From: Rhyzopertha dominica
Taxonomy: Eukaryota > Arthropoda > Insecta > Coleoptera > Bostrichidae
Direction of reading: 5' to 3'
Length of the DNA stretch: 64,000 nt
Assembly: GCA_025024175.1 (NCBI GenBank)
Contig: QCXZ01000041.1
Span: forward strand, 5,699,786-5,763,785
Numbering within the stretch: position 1 is the first letter of the stretch; the number at the start of each line of letters is the position of its first letter. Below the pieces are notes generated by a model, which saw only the letters and a program-made list of their open reading frames with translations, was not told the DNA's origin and did no database searches. The translations under genes were made by a program, and so were the position numbers. Below, piece by piece: positions 23,061 through 36,285 of the stretch.

Positions 23061-25604
23061 AACCGTTAATAATAGCAATTTTTTGCTTAAACATTTAACA
23101 TCACCCGTTTGTGTTTTCGGTTTGTTGATTACTTTAATTATGTAACTTTCTAATAAAAATAATCTTTAATAAAGTAAAAACAACTAAAATTACACATTTA
23201 GGTTTATTACATAAAAAATATTAAATATAAAATAAAATATTTTGTTCTTTTACATAAGTCGTGCGAATAAATTTTATCTTAATTAACTCTAAAATTATTT
23301 GTCCATTTTTGCAGAAACATCGTTTTGGGCAGTGAAATGTATTCTGCTAAATTGGCATGTAGCTGCATACGTCAACTTGACAGCAGGCCCCCGCGGTAAT
23401 TTTGCAAGCGGGCATTAAAAAGTAGATCTTTTTTATTTATAAATTCTATTTCATCTTTTTTCATTTTTAAAACAGCTTGTGCTAGGCAATGAGTTGCAAG
23501 ATACCTATATACTGAGTGTTTCAATGAAAATTCCTTGTGATGTAAGGTCGAGTAATATCATTTTCTTCTTGAAAATTCATAGAAAGATCCGATAATTTTT
23601 TCCTCGAGAAATTTATTATTTATTAAAAAGCTGTTTGTGAAGTTTCATCTAGCTTCGAATAATTAAATTTTCAAAATGGCTCCTATCAATTTCCATACAC
23701 ATAACCCTTGAAACGCGACTTGCTTGCCTGACATTTCTGTAGATTTCTGGGGTGAACTGCTGATACTTTAATAGATTCTTCTTCTATAAATGATTCATGC
23801 AACGCGGGCGGCGTTGATTTCTGAATTCTTTGTGCCACCTTTTTGTAACTGCTGCAAGCTACAATATGCACGGCGATAGTAGTTGAAGGTTGCAGATCAG
23901 TGTCATACCACAGCTCCGAAATGTAAGCTTCCTGCAACCTTAACGTTAATTATTCCACAAAACACTACAGAATATGTTGAAAATACTCGTTTTTTTCCTA
24001 CTAAAATATATATATGGATGGATGAATCATTTATAGAAACCCTGTATTAACTTTAAATGTGCTGCATAAACAATCATTACAGACCTTACAGCTTTTAATG
24101 CTATATTTAATATAGATACAAAAAATGAGGTATGTTGCCATAATTGCTACTTAAATTTTCCAATATTTGCCATTTATTACAAATGAACCGCACCGCTTTT
24201 AGTAATTAAAACAGTACAATATTGAACATAAATTAGCTAAAAAAAAACACTCTACAGAGTCTACTACATACTAAGTGAGTACGTAACTCTACATAATAGT
24301 GCAAACGGCAAATTTTTTGCGTTGGGAGATCCGCTTTATGTCTTGCGTCCAAAGAAGCTTAAACGCCTTTATTACGTACTCGCAGTGGCCGAGATATTTG
24401 TCGAGTAACTCGTCTATTAAAAATGCTTAATACAGCCCGGTCCGTGCTGTAAAGGAGTAAACACTTTTAAAAAATAAAAGAACCGTCGAAGCTTTCAGGC
24501 CATTTGCGCTGTAATACGCCGGCATAAAAATTAATTTACAAAGTTTCTTGCAGTAGTGTTTTTATAGAAAGGAATTAAGTACTTCATAAAACTCGAAGGG
24601 GGTAATAAAACAATTTTATCCCGGGTTTTCTCCCTCTTTTTTCGACAGCCAGCGGAGTAGCACATTTAGTCGTCTTTTATGTGGCAGTGGCGCACAAGAT
24701 GTTTACCTGAATTGGTTGAATAAGAATTTCACGTTCGCGCTTTCGCTACCGTCGACGTCTCGTATCATCGCCCCTTTGTATATCTGAGGGTGGATCGAAA
24801 TTTCCAATTCCGATATGCAAAATACTGCTAACCCTCGCTTTTAGAGTCGATAAACGCTCCCGGTGGTCGTCTGACACGCACAGGAGAGAGGGAAAGTTGT
24901 AACAGCGAAAATTCTTGTGAAAGTTGTATCTGTAACTTGTATAAATTTCTCGGTGTAGGTCAGAACCAACGTCACAAATGGCAAAACTTTAGTGTTATTT
25001 TTTCTTTGTTGCAACAGCAATTAGCCTTTTAAAGTCACATGTCAGAAATGTAATAACTATTTTTTACGATTTGAGGCGGACATGTCTTACACCGCACTGT
25101 GCGACTCATTTTGTGAAAATCGCCAATAAGTCATCTAGCGTTGGCTTTACGAACATCGACGTAGGTTGTTATAGACGAAAAGTACCAAAACCTACCTTGC
25201 CGTTTGAGCACATTGAAAACCGTAGTGAAGAACTGAGGTTGAGGTGGGTAAAGACTATTGTTTTATAGTGTTTTTTAGAATTTAATATACGTTTTTAAAG
25301 ATGTGTTTTTGCAGCATGCTTTTTGTAACTGTTTCCGCTTTCCAAATCATGTACCTCCTACAACTTTTAGTTCCTTATGATATTTATATAATAAATTTGT
25401 AATAGCTGATGGCGAAGGTAGCTTGGTGTCATATGGAGTTATCTCTGAATACCTTAGCGGCGCAATATTGATGTTTAATTAACATACATTTCCGTTGCCG
25501 TTTTGAGTTTATAACTGGAAGGGATGCTCTAATGGAATCTAACCAAATTGATATTACATCAAGGTAAAAATAGAGATAACAGTGCTTACCTATAAATTAT
25601 GTAA
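23061..25604. other. Gene-less stretch with one GC-richer block
   Basis: Nothing recognisable. An 83-codon frame on the minus strand at 23686-23937 and a 65-codon frame at 25071-25268 have no known motifs. About 24640-24900 is richer in CpG and may be regulatory. Confidence 0.35.
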
Positions 25605-25606
25605 TA

Positions 25607-26919
25607 CGAGGCATGTTTTTTAAGTAAGTACCGTTTTGGAATTAAAAAAAAAGACGTGCAAAGATATCGCAATAATTTTATCTTACATGAAAGCCTGTAC
25701 CTTAATCTACTTTTCTAGATAATTTCCGTGAATATTGAGGCACTTGTCATAACGTGGCACCAGTTTTTGAATACCCTCCTCATAAAATTCTGCCGCCTGA
25801 CTTATTAACCACTGTATCACAAATGTTTCGACTTCGTTATCGTCTTGAAGACGCTGACCACCCAGGTGTTTCTTCAAGTGCAGGAACAAATGGTAGTCGC
25901 TGGGCGCCAGATCAGGGCTGTATGAGGATGATCTAGAATTTCCCATTTAAAAGATTTGATGAGATCTTTGGTCCGATTAGCCACATGTGAACGGGCATTG
26001 TCATGCAGCAAAACGATACCCTTACTCAACTTGCCACGTCTTTTGTTCTGGATTGCACGACGCAGATTGTTCAGTGTCTTACAATAAGACGCTGCATTGA
26101 TTGTCTCATTACGAGGCAGAAACTCCACTAGCAATACTCCTTTTCTGTCCCAAAAAACTGTGCACATGATTTTCCGGGCAGAAATTGTTTGCTTAAACTT
26201 CACTTTTTTGGGTGATGATGAATGTCGCCATTCCATGGATTGTTGTTTCGATTCTGGTGTGCCGTAGGCCACCCATGTTTCGTCACCAGTAACAATTTGG
26301 TCTAAAAAATCTTCACCTTCATTGTGGTACCGCTCAAGGAAAGTCAATGCACTGCCTAAACGTTGGGTTTTGTGCAAATCCGTCAACATTTTCGGAACCC
26401 AACGTGAACACAATTTCCGGTAATTCAAGTTCTCGGTCACAATGCGATACAAAACACTACGAGAATATTGAGGAAAGCAGTCGCACAATGATGAAATTGT
26501 AAAGCGTCTGTTCACTTTCTGCACCAAATCTTCATTAACGACCGAAGGACGCCCACTCCGTTCTTCATCATGCACATTTGTGCGGCCATCTTTAAATGCT
26601 CTCACCCATTTCCTTACCATTCCATCACTCATAATGTTTTGTCCGTAAACTTCACAGATCTCACGATGAATATCGATCGGTTTTACGCCTTTAGCACTAA
26701 GAAATCGTATAACAGCCCGTACTTCACAATCGGCGGGACTCAGATTGTCGGAGGCATCTTAAACACTCAGTAAACAACGTATACAATGAAGAATCAAACT
26801 GTAATGGCGTCAGTGCGTAGACAAGAGATGTAGGTAACCAGCGCGCATGCGCGGAACGCCGACCGTAGCGCTGCGCCGGCGGAATCGCAAAACGGTACTT
26901 ACTTAAAAAACATGCCTCG
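25607..26919 (-). mobile_element. mariner element, copy 3 (full length)
   Basis: Bounded by TA at 25605-25606 and 26920-26921, with the family's CGAGGCATG inverted repeats intact at both ends. The length is 1313 bp. It has the same orientation as copies 1 and 2, with the transposase on the minus strand. It lies only 4.1 kb from copy 2. Confidence 0.95.
25707..26757 (-). pseudogene. mariner transposase, copy 3 (frameshifted)
   Basis: Start ATG at 26757-26755 and stop at 25707-25709. Lesions seen against copies 1 and 2: a one-base deletion near 26743 just after the start; an 18-nt in-frame deletion near 26512 that removes six residues of the linker before the second helix-turn-helix; and a one-base deletion near 25925. 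The last shifts the frame just before the third catalytic aspartate, so the first two aspartates lie in one frame (25874-26632) and the third in another. The codon TGG that is a stop in copy 2 is intact here. The protein is not functional as it stands. Confidence 0.94.
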
Positions 26920-26921
26920 TA

Positions 26922-28397
26922 TCTAATATAACAGTTGTATAATCATAATAAGCGAACAAGAACTTCTACAGATTCAGATAACAAACAAACACTGACAGAG
27001 AATATTGGTAGCAACTCCGCTTGTTTGTAATTATTCAGTTCTTCTCCAACGGATATGTTTATCAACTGTTCCTGCTTGAAAATCCAGCAAAACATAAACA
27101 GCTGTCTGCTTTCTTTCAGGTATTTTCCTCCATGTTCATCCATCATTCCTTACACGAGTATAACTCCGGGATATATATTGAAACAAACTTCGTATAATGT
27201 TTTGTCGCAGACAGTCGCGACGGAGACTAGACCGCTTTTTCTCGGAGAAGTTGTTCTGTAACTTGAGTGTTGGTCGCTTTTACACAATACGCTTGATATC
27301 GTCATGAAAAAGTGGCCAGAAGATACTTCTGCGAAGCAGTAAACTTGATAACAAGCATAGACGTTAATAGCTGCAATTTTTAAAACAATGTAACGGGCGC
27401 TCATGAAAAAGACAGCAAGCAAGCGATTATTTTTTTCTTTGTACCACAAACGGAGCGCTTGCAATTTAAATTAGTTTATATAATTTAATGAACATTTGAC
27501 GTTTGGCCTGTGACTAATATGGACATCGCTGATTCTGCAAAAAAGGATTTTCAAATGGCGAAATAGAATAATAATAAATTGCAAAGGAAGCTCGCATGAC
27601 AAACTAACAAAGGTGACGACAGTTCATTTTGTTGATCGCTTAATTGATTCGTTTTTTTATGAACGTACGTTCATATTCATTACTCATTGTTGTCTCTCTC
27701 TCTTTAACATGCTTACCATAAGGATCCTGTACGCAATCTATCCTAATCTAATGTCGATTACCTGTAAAAGGACCGTGCTCAAGCTGCAATCCATTAGTTA
27801 ACTTAATTAAAAAAGAATCTAGTTTATGGTTATACAAAAATTCTATTCCAAAAAACGCAAGCCTTTGCGGCTAGAATTGGATTGTGAAGCCCGTCGGTTC
27901 AGGAACCAGGGTTGACGTTGATCTTCAGCACAGAATATATAACAACGTTTGAGCTGAACCAAGTCGATCATAAAAACGGTGAAAAGGTCTGTAGTTTAAA
28001 ATTTCTCTATATCAACAATTTGAATACACTACACTGACATTCAAACGAAAATAAAATATAGTTTTAAACTACCTAACATTGTACTATTATGGCATCGACA
28101 ATGTACACAACGTTAATTTTAATTTAAATTACCAAAAATAATAACTTCTATGTCAGAAAAAGTATTTATGTACAGTACAGTAGTATTATAGTACAGTATC
28201 CGTTCTGGGTCATTATTAGGTATTACAAAATTACATAAAAATCAGAGTTTGTCTCATTAATAAAGAGCCAAAGTTGATTTTTTTTTGTAATAAATTGTGG
28301 GTAGCTTTGAGTAAAATAAAATCATCATTCTGACATCTATTATTTTTGGTAGTTGTTTGTTAAACTGTGCTTTTGGGTTAGTTTCCAATTTAAAACA
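26922..28397. other. AT-rich stretch, nothing recognised
   Basis: No coding family, RNA gene or repeat could be assigned. Chance open frames overlap on both strands around 26943-27464. Confidence 0.4.
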
Positions 28398-29165
28398 ATG
28401 AAACGATTAGAATATGAAGGCCTTACAAAAAGAGTTGTTCAGCATTATGAACAATACGGTAGATCAGAGTGTATTCAACACTTTAAACAAGAGCGAATTA
28501 GAAGAACCACCATCTATGATAAAAAGGTACGAAAATGTCCCAACGAACCCCAAGGAATATAAAACGGGTAAAAACAGTGTTTACGAAAACACCATCGACT
28601 CCTTGAGAAATGCAGCTACAAAGTTGGATCTGGAGAAATCAACAATGCCTCGAATTCAATTAAAGAATCTGAAAATGAAGGCATTTTAAAAATTATCAGC
28701 GCCAAAATACCTCAAAGACCAAAAAATACGTGCTAAAAGAGGATGCTGAAAAGTATATGAGGAAACGCTACGAAAAACTGTCATCATAGACGATGAATCG
28801 AATGTGGTTGCCGATCCAAACGATGTTCCTGGCAAGCAATGTTTCCATGCGTGTGAGAAGACAGATGTAAAATATGCTGATAGAGTGAAGTACAAAGCCA
28901 AATTTTTCAAAAAAAAACATCTTGCTTGATAGACGGCAACGTTTCCGACGCTTTCACCTTCCAAGGTTCTATGAACTCAAAGATTCATTTTAGGGAATAC
29001 ATGAAGATACACATTACTCTAAAGACAATATAATTTTTTGGCCTGACATGGCAACGTACCATTACACGGCTGAAGTTATCGACTTTTTGCGCTCTGAAGA
29101 AAATTTATCGAAAAGAAGGACAACGCCCCAAATGTTCCTCTTTACTTATGAGGAAGCCCCTTATT
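28398..29165 (+). pseudogene. IS630/Tc1/mariner-type transposase relic (IDDES family)
   Basis: The ATG at 28398 opens a frame with a helix-turn-helix-like start (VVQHYEQYGRSECIQHF, then RTTIYD). Similarity continues in other frames: VIIDDES at about 28780-28800, containing the first catalytic aspartate; KYADRVKYKAKF near 28870-28905; GNVSDAF and QGSMNSKI near 28940-28985; FWPDMATYHYTAEV near 29040-29070, with the second aspartate; and KKDNAPNVP near 29115-29140, close to the expected third. At least four frame changes break the gene and part of the linker domain is gone. The family is a DDE transposase common in insects; no terminal repeats were found. Confidence 0.8.
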
Positions 29166-29489
29166 TAACTTTGAAACATGCACCAAGAATTCCCGAGTTA
29201 TTTACATTACATCATATAAATGAATAAAAGTTCAGTCAGTCCAGTTGTTTAAATGTATAACAAAATTAAATTGTATTTTATTAATCAATTTAATTTAAAT
29301 GTAGGTCAGAAGCGGGGATCAACGTGGTTATTCACCTTTTCGTCTCTGTCTATCTCCAATGCTTCCAGTTGAGTCAATTTGGTACCCTTTTTACCCCGGT
29401 GTAGAATGTTTGTTTTTTTCATAATCTAAATGATGTTTGTTGTGAAATAGGTGTCTACCCACATTATATTTCACCTTATTCCCTAGCGG

Positions 29490-29605
29490 GAAAAAAAGTA
29501 TTGTAAAATTTGAACGGGAATCGAACCCGGGACCTTCTGAATATAGTTTCAAGCTGCTGAATGTCGTATAGTGGCCTGTTAACCCAATTACCTCTTGTAA
29601 TAATC
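29490..29605 (-). repeat. tRNA-derived sequence, possible SINE head
   Basis: On the minus strand GGTTCGATTCC (within 29514-29527) is a perfect RNA polymerase III B box, inside a T-arm-like CGGG/CCCG hairpin. About 60 bases upstream GGGTTAACAGG resembles a D-loop and weak A box. The acceptor stem does not pair, so this is not a working tRNA gene. It looks like the tRNA-derived head of a SINE or a decayed tRNA copy. Confidence 0.45.
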
Positions 29606-29679
29606 ATAAATACATTCAAGCAATAATTAACTTTGATCATTCTTTGTTATATTTTGCACACAAATCCATCAGCTTACAC

Positions 29680-30060
29680 TCCAGAATTTTAACAATCCTC
29701 ACCCTCTGGACTTCGTGTCACTTACGTGCTCGCGTTTCCTCCAAATCTCTTCTTGCGGGCCCAACCTATAAAACCGACTTCCCGTTTTTCTCGAAGCGCT
29801 TTTCATTTATTCATGCGCCCGTCCGTCATAGGAAGTCGAAACCCAACTCGCTGCGAAGTTATTCGTGGTGCCATGTCCCCAAAGAGGCCAGACCCAATAA
29901 TGATAAATCCATAAGACTGGAACATAACCGTAATTCCTGTGCAGTGTTCCCTGGCGTGCGTAGCTTCCCCACAAACCAGCGGGTTGCGGACCCTACCCGG
30001 AGATACCGCGGTTTTCACCTGTGGGTTGCTTTATAGTTTTATACCGCCCGTCCGTGCAGG
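29680..30060. other. GC-rich non-coding block, candidate regulatory DNA
   Basis: CpG-rich island with overlapping open frames on both strands (130 codons plus at 29644-30036, 71 codons minus) but no recognised domain. Open frames are expected by chance in such composition. Its isolation in AT-rich DNA suggests a conserved regulatory element. Confidence 0.3.
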
Positions 30061-31164
30061 TTAACTGGTCAGAAATACTATTTTGGGATGATGAATTCTC
30101 GTACAACGTACATAATGCAAGAATAATCGAGGGTACACTCAATTAGACAAGTATATAAAAAAACAGTATTGTCATTTTGGAAAAAAACAGAATAAGGAAA
30201 TAATAGGCTTTAAGCTTATTCCAATCGGTTTATACTAATTGTATTTCACATATTGTGTACGATAATAGTTTTTTTAAATTATTATATATGCTGTTACATG
30301 ACATTTTTTCACTGTTAGGGCAACATGAATGCACTAGGGGTATAGGCAAGTTTACAATAGTGACACGACATCTGGCGGCAGATACATAAAATATTAAGAA
30401 CAGTACTTTAATGCTGGAAAAAGATTGGATTGTTGTGTAATAAGGCTTTTTTTGTTATATCGTATTAGCATTTTTAAATTGTGGGCAGTGAATATTATTA
30501 AGAAAAAGAGGATATATGTAAACACAAAATCATGTGTGATATTATATTGTAATAGTAATATGCGGTTATGTGGTTAAGCGGTTATCTGATAGGTTATTGC
30601 CACGAGTGTGTTTTGGTTACCACTACCAGTTCCTTTGTAATAATTATATTGAATATACCCGCTTGCGAACCAATCTGTGTTTCATTATGCGATACAGACA
30701 AGTATATTATAATAACAAGTACTGTTTATTTCCGCCATTTGCAAAGCCACACTAGCGCCACCAACGGTCAATAAACTCTCCTATAGTCTTCAAACTCGTA
30801 TAAGTTTATATTGGGAATCCCTTTTTGTATTTTTTTTTTGTAATTAATTTCGTATTATAAATTATCAGCAGTTTTAGATATGAAAAAATTATATCTGTAC
30901 ACTTCTTTGCCTTTTATACCTGCTTATGAGGATTTAGCTAGAATTGATAATAAGGCATTAACCCTTAAGTATAGGCTGATAATAGGTAGACTAATTACAA
31001 ACAAAATTTTTGGTTGATTTAGTCTTCCATGAGTGTTTTAATATTTTTGTGCTTCTGTGCTAATTCGAAGTGAATTTATTTCTTCATGTTTCGCCCATAG
31101 GAGAATAAAGAGGAACAAGCTGGTTCTTCCCAGATTCCAGAAGATAGACAGTGATAACGAAAAA
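30061..31164. other. AT-rich stretch, nothing recognised
   Basis: No coding or repeat signal that I can support. Confidence 0.4.
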
Positions 31165-31835
31165 CTGCCACCAATGAAAAAATGATGTGACGATACATTT
31201 CAACTGTATTTGCGTTGTATTGGCTTTAAAATTAAAACTCTTGACAAAAGATATTTAAAAAAAGCTAAGAAGCAAATACATGTCAGAGATATAAAAACAT
31301 CGTGATTAAGGGCGGAATATAGTTTATCTCGATGGAACATGGTTTAATTCACATGAAGTTTGAAAGAAGAGATTTTGCTGATGGTATAATTAATTGCTGT
31401 TTAAATATCCACGCAAGAGAATTATCATTCGGTACGCAGGTGGAAGTAATGGATGGGTCTGTAATGTACTCCTTTTGTCAGCAAGAAGCATAAAAATGTT
31501 CTGGTGGTCATCATCAAAATACAGATGCTTCACTGTTTGAAACATGATTTACAAAACGGCCATTTCTACACTGTAATAGTGTAATTGTAATGGATAATGT
31601 AAAATATCATTCTAAACAGTTGAATAGGACACCGCACAGGAGATCATTGATTATATAACAATAAATAATATTGAAATACCCAACAAAGCCAAAAAAGGAC
31701 TTGTTGGGCAGGCACTTAGCAGTACAGAATCGATAAAATTTTGTATCACTTTTTTGTTAGCGTGTGCTTGTAAAGTTGCTGTTGAAAAAGTTTATCCGGA
31801 ATTTTTGAACACTTAAATAATGCCTGTGATAACCA
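31165..31835 (+). pseudogene. IS630/Tc1-like (DDE_3 type) transposase relic, central part
   Basis: A sequence of broken frames shows YLRCIGFKIKTLDKR (31190-31260), then IVYLDGTWFNSHEV with the first catalytic aspartate (about 31316-31360) and YAGGSNGWV near 31430-31460. A KYH block follows the second aspartate (VIVMDNVKYHSKQ, about 31580-31620). The final third, with the P-P-Y-H-x-x-L-N-P-I-E type motif, is missing. The relics at 47650-48205 and 59758-60275 belong to the same superfamily and preserve other parts. Multiple stops and frameshifts make it non-functional. Confidence 0.78.
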
Positions 31836-34787
31836 CTTAATTCTATTTATTATCTTCAAAAATTTTAAACATAGTGTCGATTTTAAAAACAAACCCGGTT
31901 AACAGTTTTGCCAAAAGGTAAATGTTGTTTTTGTTTTATTTCTTGGTATTCTGTATTCTGCCACCTTCGACGCATGCTATTTTCAAGTAGTAATAAACTA
32001 GTTCTTCACTTCTAGTTGGGGCTGCTATATCTTCAGGACATTTTTTCTGCGTCGAGATAGTTTTACTGTTTCTAATCCAATAATCACCAAATATTTGGTT
32101 TTTGTACGCTTGCAGCTTGTTGTTAGAGCTATCACATCTACAATTTTAGCACAAAACACAACCGAATGTAATAACAACACCCAACATGTAATGTAACAAT
32201 AAATATCTTCATCATAGCTGTTTCGTGCATATAATCTGTGATATAGATGTAATAACTAGTCTAGGTACGTCGTTTCACTGTAGTAGCGCTTTATTTCAAC
32301 ATATGAAATAAGGTGGGGTTAGACAATTTAACCGTATACAATACACACCCTTAAAATTAATAAGGTTTTGGTTAGACGATTTTGTTTACTGTTTTGCAAC
32401 CGTCAAAGCAACAGTTTAAATGTTGCGCAGATAGGCCAAAAATAAATATTTGCTCCAGATAGTTTTAGACTTAAGGGGCAAGTGTTGCTTAAGGCTATTC
32501 CTCTTAAAACTTGGGCATCAATTGTGAGAGGTACAAGAATTTCTGGTTGATGTAGATAGGACGTAGGTAAAAATAAAATGAAACAGTCCTTGAAACTATG
32601 ATTGACAGGGCCCATAAACCCACCCATAAACAACACAAAAGGGATTAGTGGCGCGGTCCGTTTACAAATTTTATTCCAATAAACCGTAATGATAATCTGC
32701 TACGAGAGTCGATTTTTGTGTTTTGATATGAGATTGTACAAATTAACTGCTGCACATTTAAATATATGGTAGCAAATTTAATTAAAAATGAAATGTATGT
32801 CGCCATCTCGTACTCATCAGCACAATTTGTGATATTTTCTTACATTTCATTAACAGTGAAATATAAATGTCCATTTTTTTATAAAATGAGGAAAAATCTC
32901 TTTTTTTGGAACTTACAGTCTCAGCAAAAATTAGTAATTTGCAGAAAAATTATTAGTATGTATATTGATGTTCGACACATATAACAAATCAATTATTTTA
33001 TTGCTTGTACCATCACTTCATGGGATCGGTTTTTCGTTTTGCGCTGCAAAATAAAATGTTTAATATTTTATATCGATATAGAAAAAACAAATTTGTACTT
33101 TCAAAATATACTATGCAAATTAGAATGGTTATTATAATACCGTTGAACGAAGGAACGGAAATTTAAATATATTGCGAGTAGGGCCTCAGTAAAGATACGT
33201 AATTTATAGAAAAAGGATTGTTTTCGGTATGTATGCTGCCTGAATATTTTATTACAATGGACGGGAAAAACCCTCAAACAAGACCAGTTGATAAGTTGAT
33301 ATATTATGTGTACTTCCATCCCTATATACCCACCCAGTTATAAAATTAGTTCTTATTCATGATTTTAACCCATTTTGTTTCACCTCTTTGGAGTGTTGTC
33401 GTCGATGCGTTTATACCGTTTCTGTTTTAGTGTTGTGTTTTTGGACTTCTGATTTTTATTTATTTATAGTTAAATAGTTTACTGATTAGAGTGTAAGACA
33501 GACAAGAAATTAGTGATTAGTGAAAGACATTAAAATGGGTTCCAAAACGAGAAGATCGTTGAAATTGAAAAGTGGGTCCACAGCATGTAATAAAATATAT
33601 GTAGCTGTGAAATTTAGAAAAATAAATTTCAATCAATTGGTTACCGATGCGTTGTCAACGAAAAAAACCTCACTGAAATTCCTCCTAACATCTGCATAAT
33701 ACTTATTATATTTATGGCTCGGCCTCAGTTTGTAAAGCTTTATTTATGACTGATGGGTTCGGATTTGGGGACCGGTGTCCATCTCGATCGACTGGTGTAG
33801 GAGGGAGATAACTTTCTTCGTTAGCGCTCATTGAATCGTAGTTATGATTTAATTTTCCTGCTATATTTTTAAAAGAGTAAAACCAAACTTTAGAAATCGA
33901 ATGATGGAGGCATCCTTCGTGTTTTAATTGGATCAAATGTTTTGATTTTAAAATTAAACTTATTTAAATTAAAAAAATATATATTTAACAACAAAATTTT
34001 TCAAATGTTGTCCTTTTAACATAATCAGTTTTCCCTTCTTTCATTTAAAAAAAGAATTATCTAAAAATGTTCATAACTTTTGGAAATATTGTCTATCGAG
34101 TTTTACACTGAAAGTCCCATAAGAGGAAAACACGAAGAATCGCCTTAAGCTGTTATTTTCTTTCTTTGTCCCATTCTGGTATATGGTCAACAATCTTTTA
34201 ATCCCTGTATTTCGGTGTAGAGAGATGTAATAAAGCCTGACGTAAATTACCGCATTAAAAAAAGAACAATAACGCCCGTTGTTTTTGGCTGTATTACACA
34301 TAAAAAAAAACCGCGTCACAAATGAGACACCCAATTAGCGAAGTACGTTTCGCCATTACTCTGCCTAAATCCTCGGTTTTTATGGATGAGCCCGGTGTTT
34401 TCGCGTTTCAAATGTGTTTGCATGCAATATTTCGTGGCTAGAAAATGTAATAACCTGTCTCGTATGTGACAATGACTTATAAATGTTCGTGCCTGATGCA
34501 CAGTTTGTATTTGATATGCGGAATATCTACAAAATGAATCGATAATATATATGGCTTATATAGCATCAAAATGCTGCATTCTAAAATAAATGGCCGTTTA
34601 GTTGTTGTTTTTTTCATGTAGATAACCAAAACTTTATTTAACAGTTCCAGTTGTTTCGACGATGGCTATTGAAGGCTAAAAATAAACGGCCGCCTGTTAT
34701 GTTCTTTTAGCTTGTTAGACAAGGATAAAAGCTTACCAACCGGGTCCCCCTAAGTACTGAAAGCTACGAATAGTAACAACTGTTAAA
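31836..34787. other. AT-rich stretch, nothing recognised
   Basis: About 3 kb without a recognisable protein family, RNA or repeat. A 54-codon frame starting at an ATG at 33534 with an A at -3 was noted, but it matches nothing I know. Confidence 0.4.
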
Positions 34788-34812
34788 TAATAATAATAAT
34801 AATAATATAATA
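34786..34812. repeat. (AAT)n microsatellite, LINE 2 tail
   Basis: About eight AAT/TAA units mark the 3' end of the minus-strand LINE that starts here. Short (TAA)n-type tails are typical for several non-LTR retrotransposon groups. Confidence 0.85.
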
Positions 34813-36165
34813 ATCGTCTTTATTAAACAAAAGAAATATTGGTTGTGGATACCTGGCGAAATTTAGCCAATGACTACATGATTTGTGTTAATACAAATAA
34901 CAGTAAGAGAAAGAAAAGAAAGAAAACATTTATATGACTTACAACTATCAAAATGTCATTAAATTTATTGTAACATAACAATAAAAATATATGAAGTTAA
35001 TGCGAGTGCTTGTTAGCATACAGTACTTCCACATGTCATCCACGCTTACCCAATGTAATTCTGAAATTTTTTTAGGTACTCGTACGTGGTCAAATTTTCT
35101 CAAACTATAAACAAAACGCGCAGTCATTCTGTATTTTTTGAAGACGCTTTTTCGAGGCAGGAGTAACACACAACGATGCCATACGTCAAAATTGGAAATA
35201 TGAGGGCCCCACAAAGAATTTTTATTTTTTATTTTAAAATTTAAAGTTTATCGTTAGCAAGCAGTGTTTATATTTTACGAAAACAAGATTCTGTCAAATG
35301 AGCCGCATGGTTACTAAAACGAAGCAGTTTATCATAATGAACATCTAAATTTTTGACATCATCCACAAATTGAATCACGTGACCGTTTAATTTCAAAGTG
35401 AAAGTATTTTAATCGTTTCCCGGTATTTAGTGCCTACTAAAAGCAACGCATAAATTTTTCTCTTTTCTATAGTTACAAATAGCTTCCAAATCCAAATTAA
35501 TCTTATTATTGTAATGAGCAATTTCAGAACTTCAGAGTGAAAAAAGTGGCTGGGCATCGTCGGCATAAGCCTGCATGCTAAAGTGTGCATTACAGTTTAT
35601 TATATCTGCAGTGTATACTAAGTAAGAGTCCCAGTACACTACCTTGGGAGACTCCCGATTCAATAAGTCCAAAGGTCCAAACTTGCTGATACATTGATGT
35701 CAAGTAGGATGCAATTTGATTTATTGTTATTTCATCACATCCATAATAGCTTAGTTTGGCTAAAAGGATCTTATGTTTTATATTATCAAATGCTCTGGAG
35801 AAGTTCACCAACACTTAATTGGTTTATTGTTCCACCTAGTGATAATAGTATTTGTAAGATTGTGGAGAATTGTAGTAGTACTATGACATTTTCTGAACCC
35901 CGACTGATTAGAGGGAATAATATCATTTAATAAGGAATATATAACTGGGTATGGATAACACGCTCAAAAATTTTAGACACTATCGGTAGTTTACTTATTG
36001 GGCGTAGATCAGCAAATATATATTAGATGCCCCGTGTTTAGAAAGTGGCAATACTTGTGCAAACTTCCATGCTTAGGATAATTAGGAAAATATTCCATAA
36101 TGATACAAAAGTTGACAATACGCGGCAAACACAGACATTTTTGATGAAATGCCATAATGATTAAC
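34813..36165 (-). pseudogene. Jockey-type LINE relic, 5'-truncated, LINE 2
   Basis: On the minus strand the reverse transcriptase can be traced from about 36165: LPLSKHGASN near 36040, PISKLPIVSKIFERV near 35975 and SNQSGFRKCHSTTTI near 35895. These lead to motif A VNFSRAFDNIKHKILL near 35790, motif B SGVSQGSVLGLLL near 35650 and the catalytic YADDAQPLFS near 35560. The post-RT region follows to ARFVYSLRKFDHVRVP and the VSVDDMWKYC block at 34950-35130, close to the usual LINE C-terminus. A 3' UTR and (AAT)n tail complete the 3' end. At least five frameshifts or stops are present, so the copy is dead. It ends about 120 bp from LINE 3, which has the same orientation. Confidence 0.9.
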
Positions 36166-36285
36166 AATCGTCGTCTATTTCTGCCATTTTCAACTGAAAA
36201 GACAACCTTGGTTTCAGTCTATAGTTGTTATAGCGAAGTAGTACAAATAGTACATATGTAGTACTGTGAAATATAGACAAAAAAT

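Noticed and set aside
29490..29605. Functional tRNA gene
   Set aside because: B box is perfect, but acceptor and D stems do not pair; treated as tRNA-derived repeat.
29644..30036. 130-codon frame as a coding exon
   Set aside because: Overlapping open frames on both strands in CpG-rich DNA and no domain; composition explains the openness.
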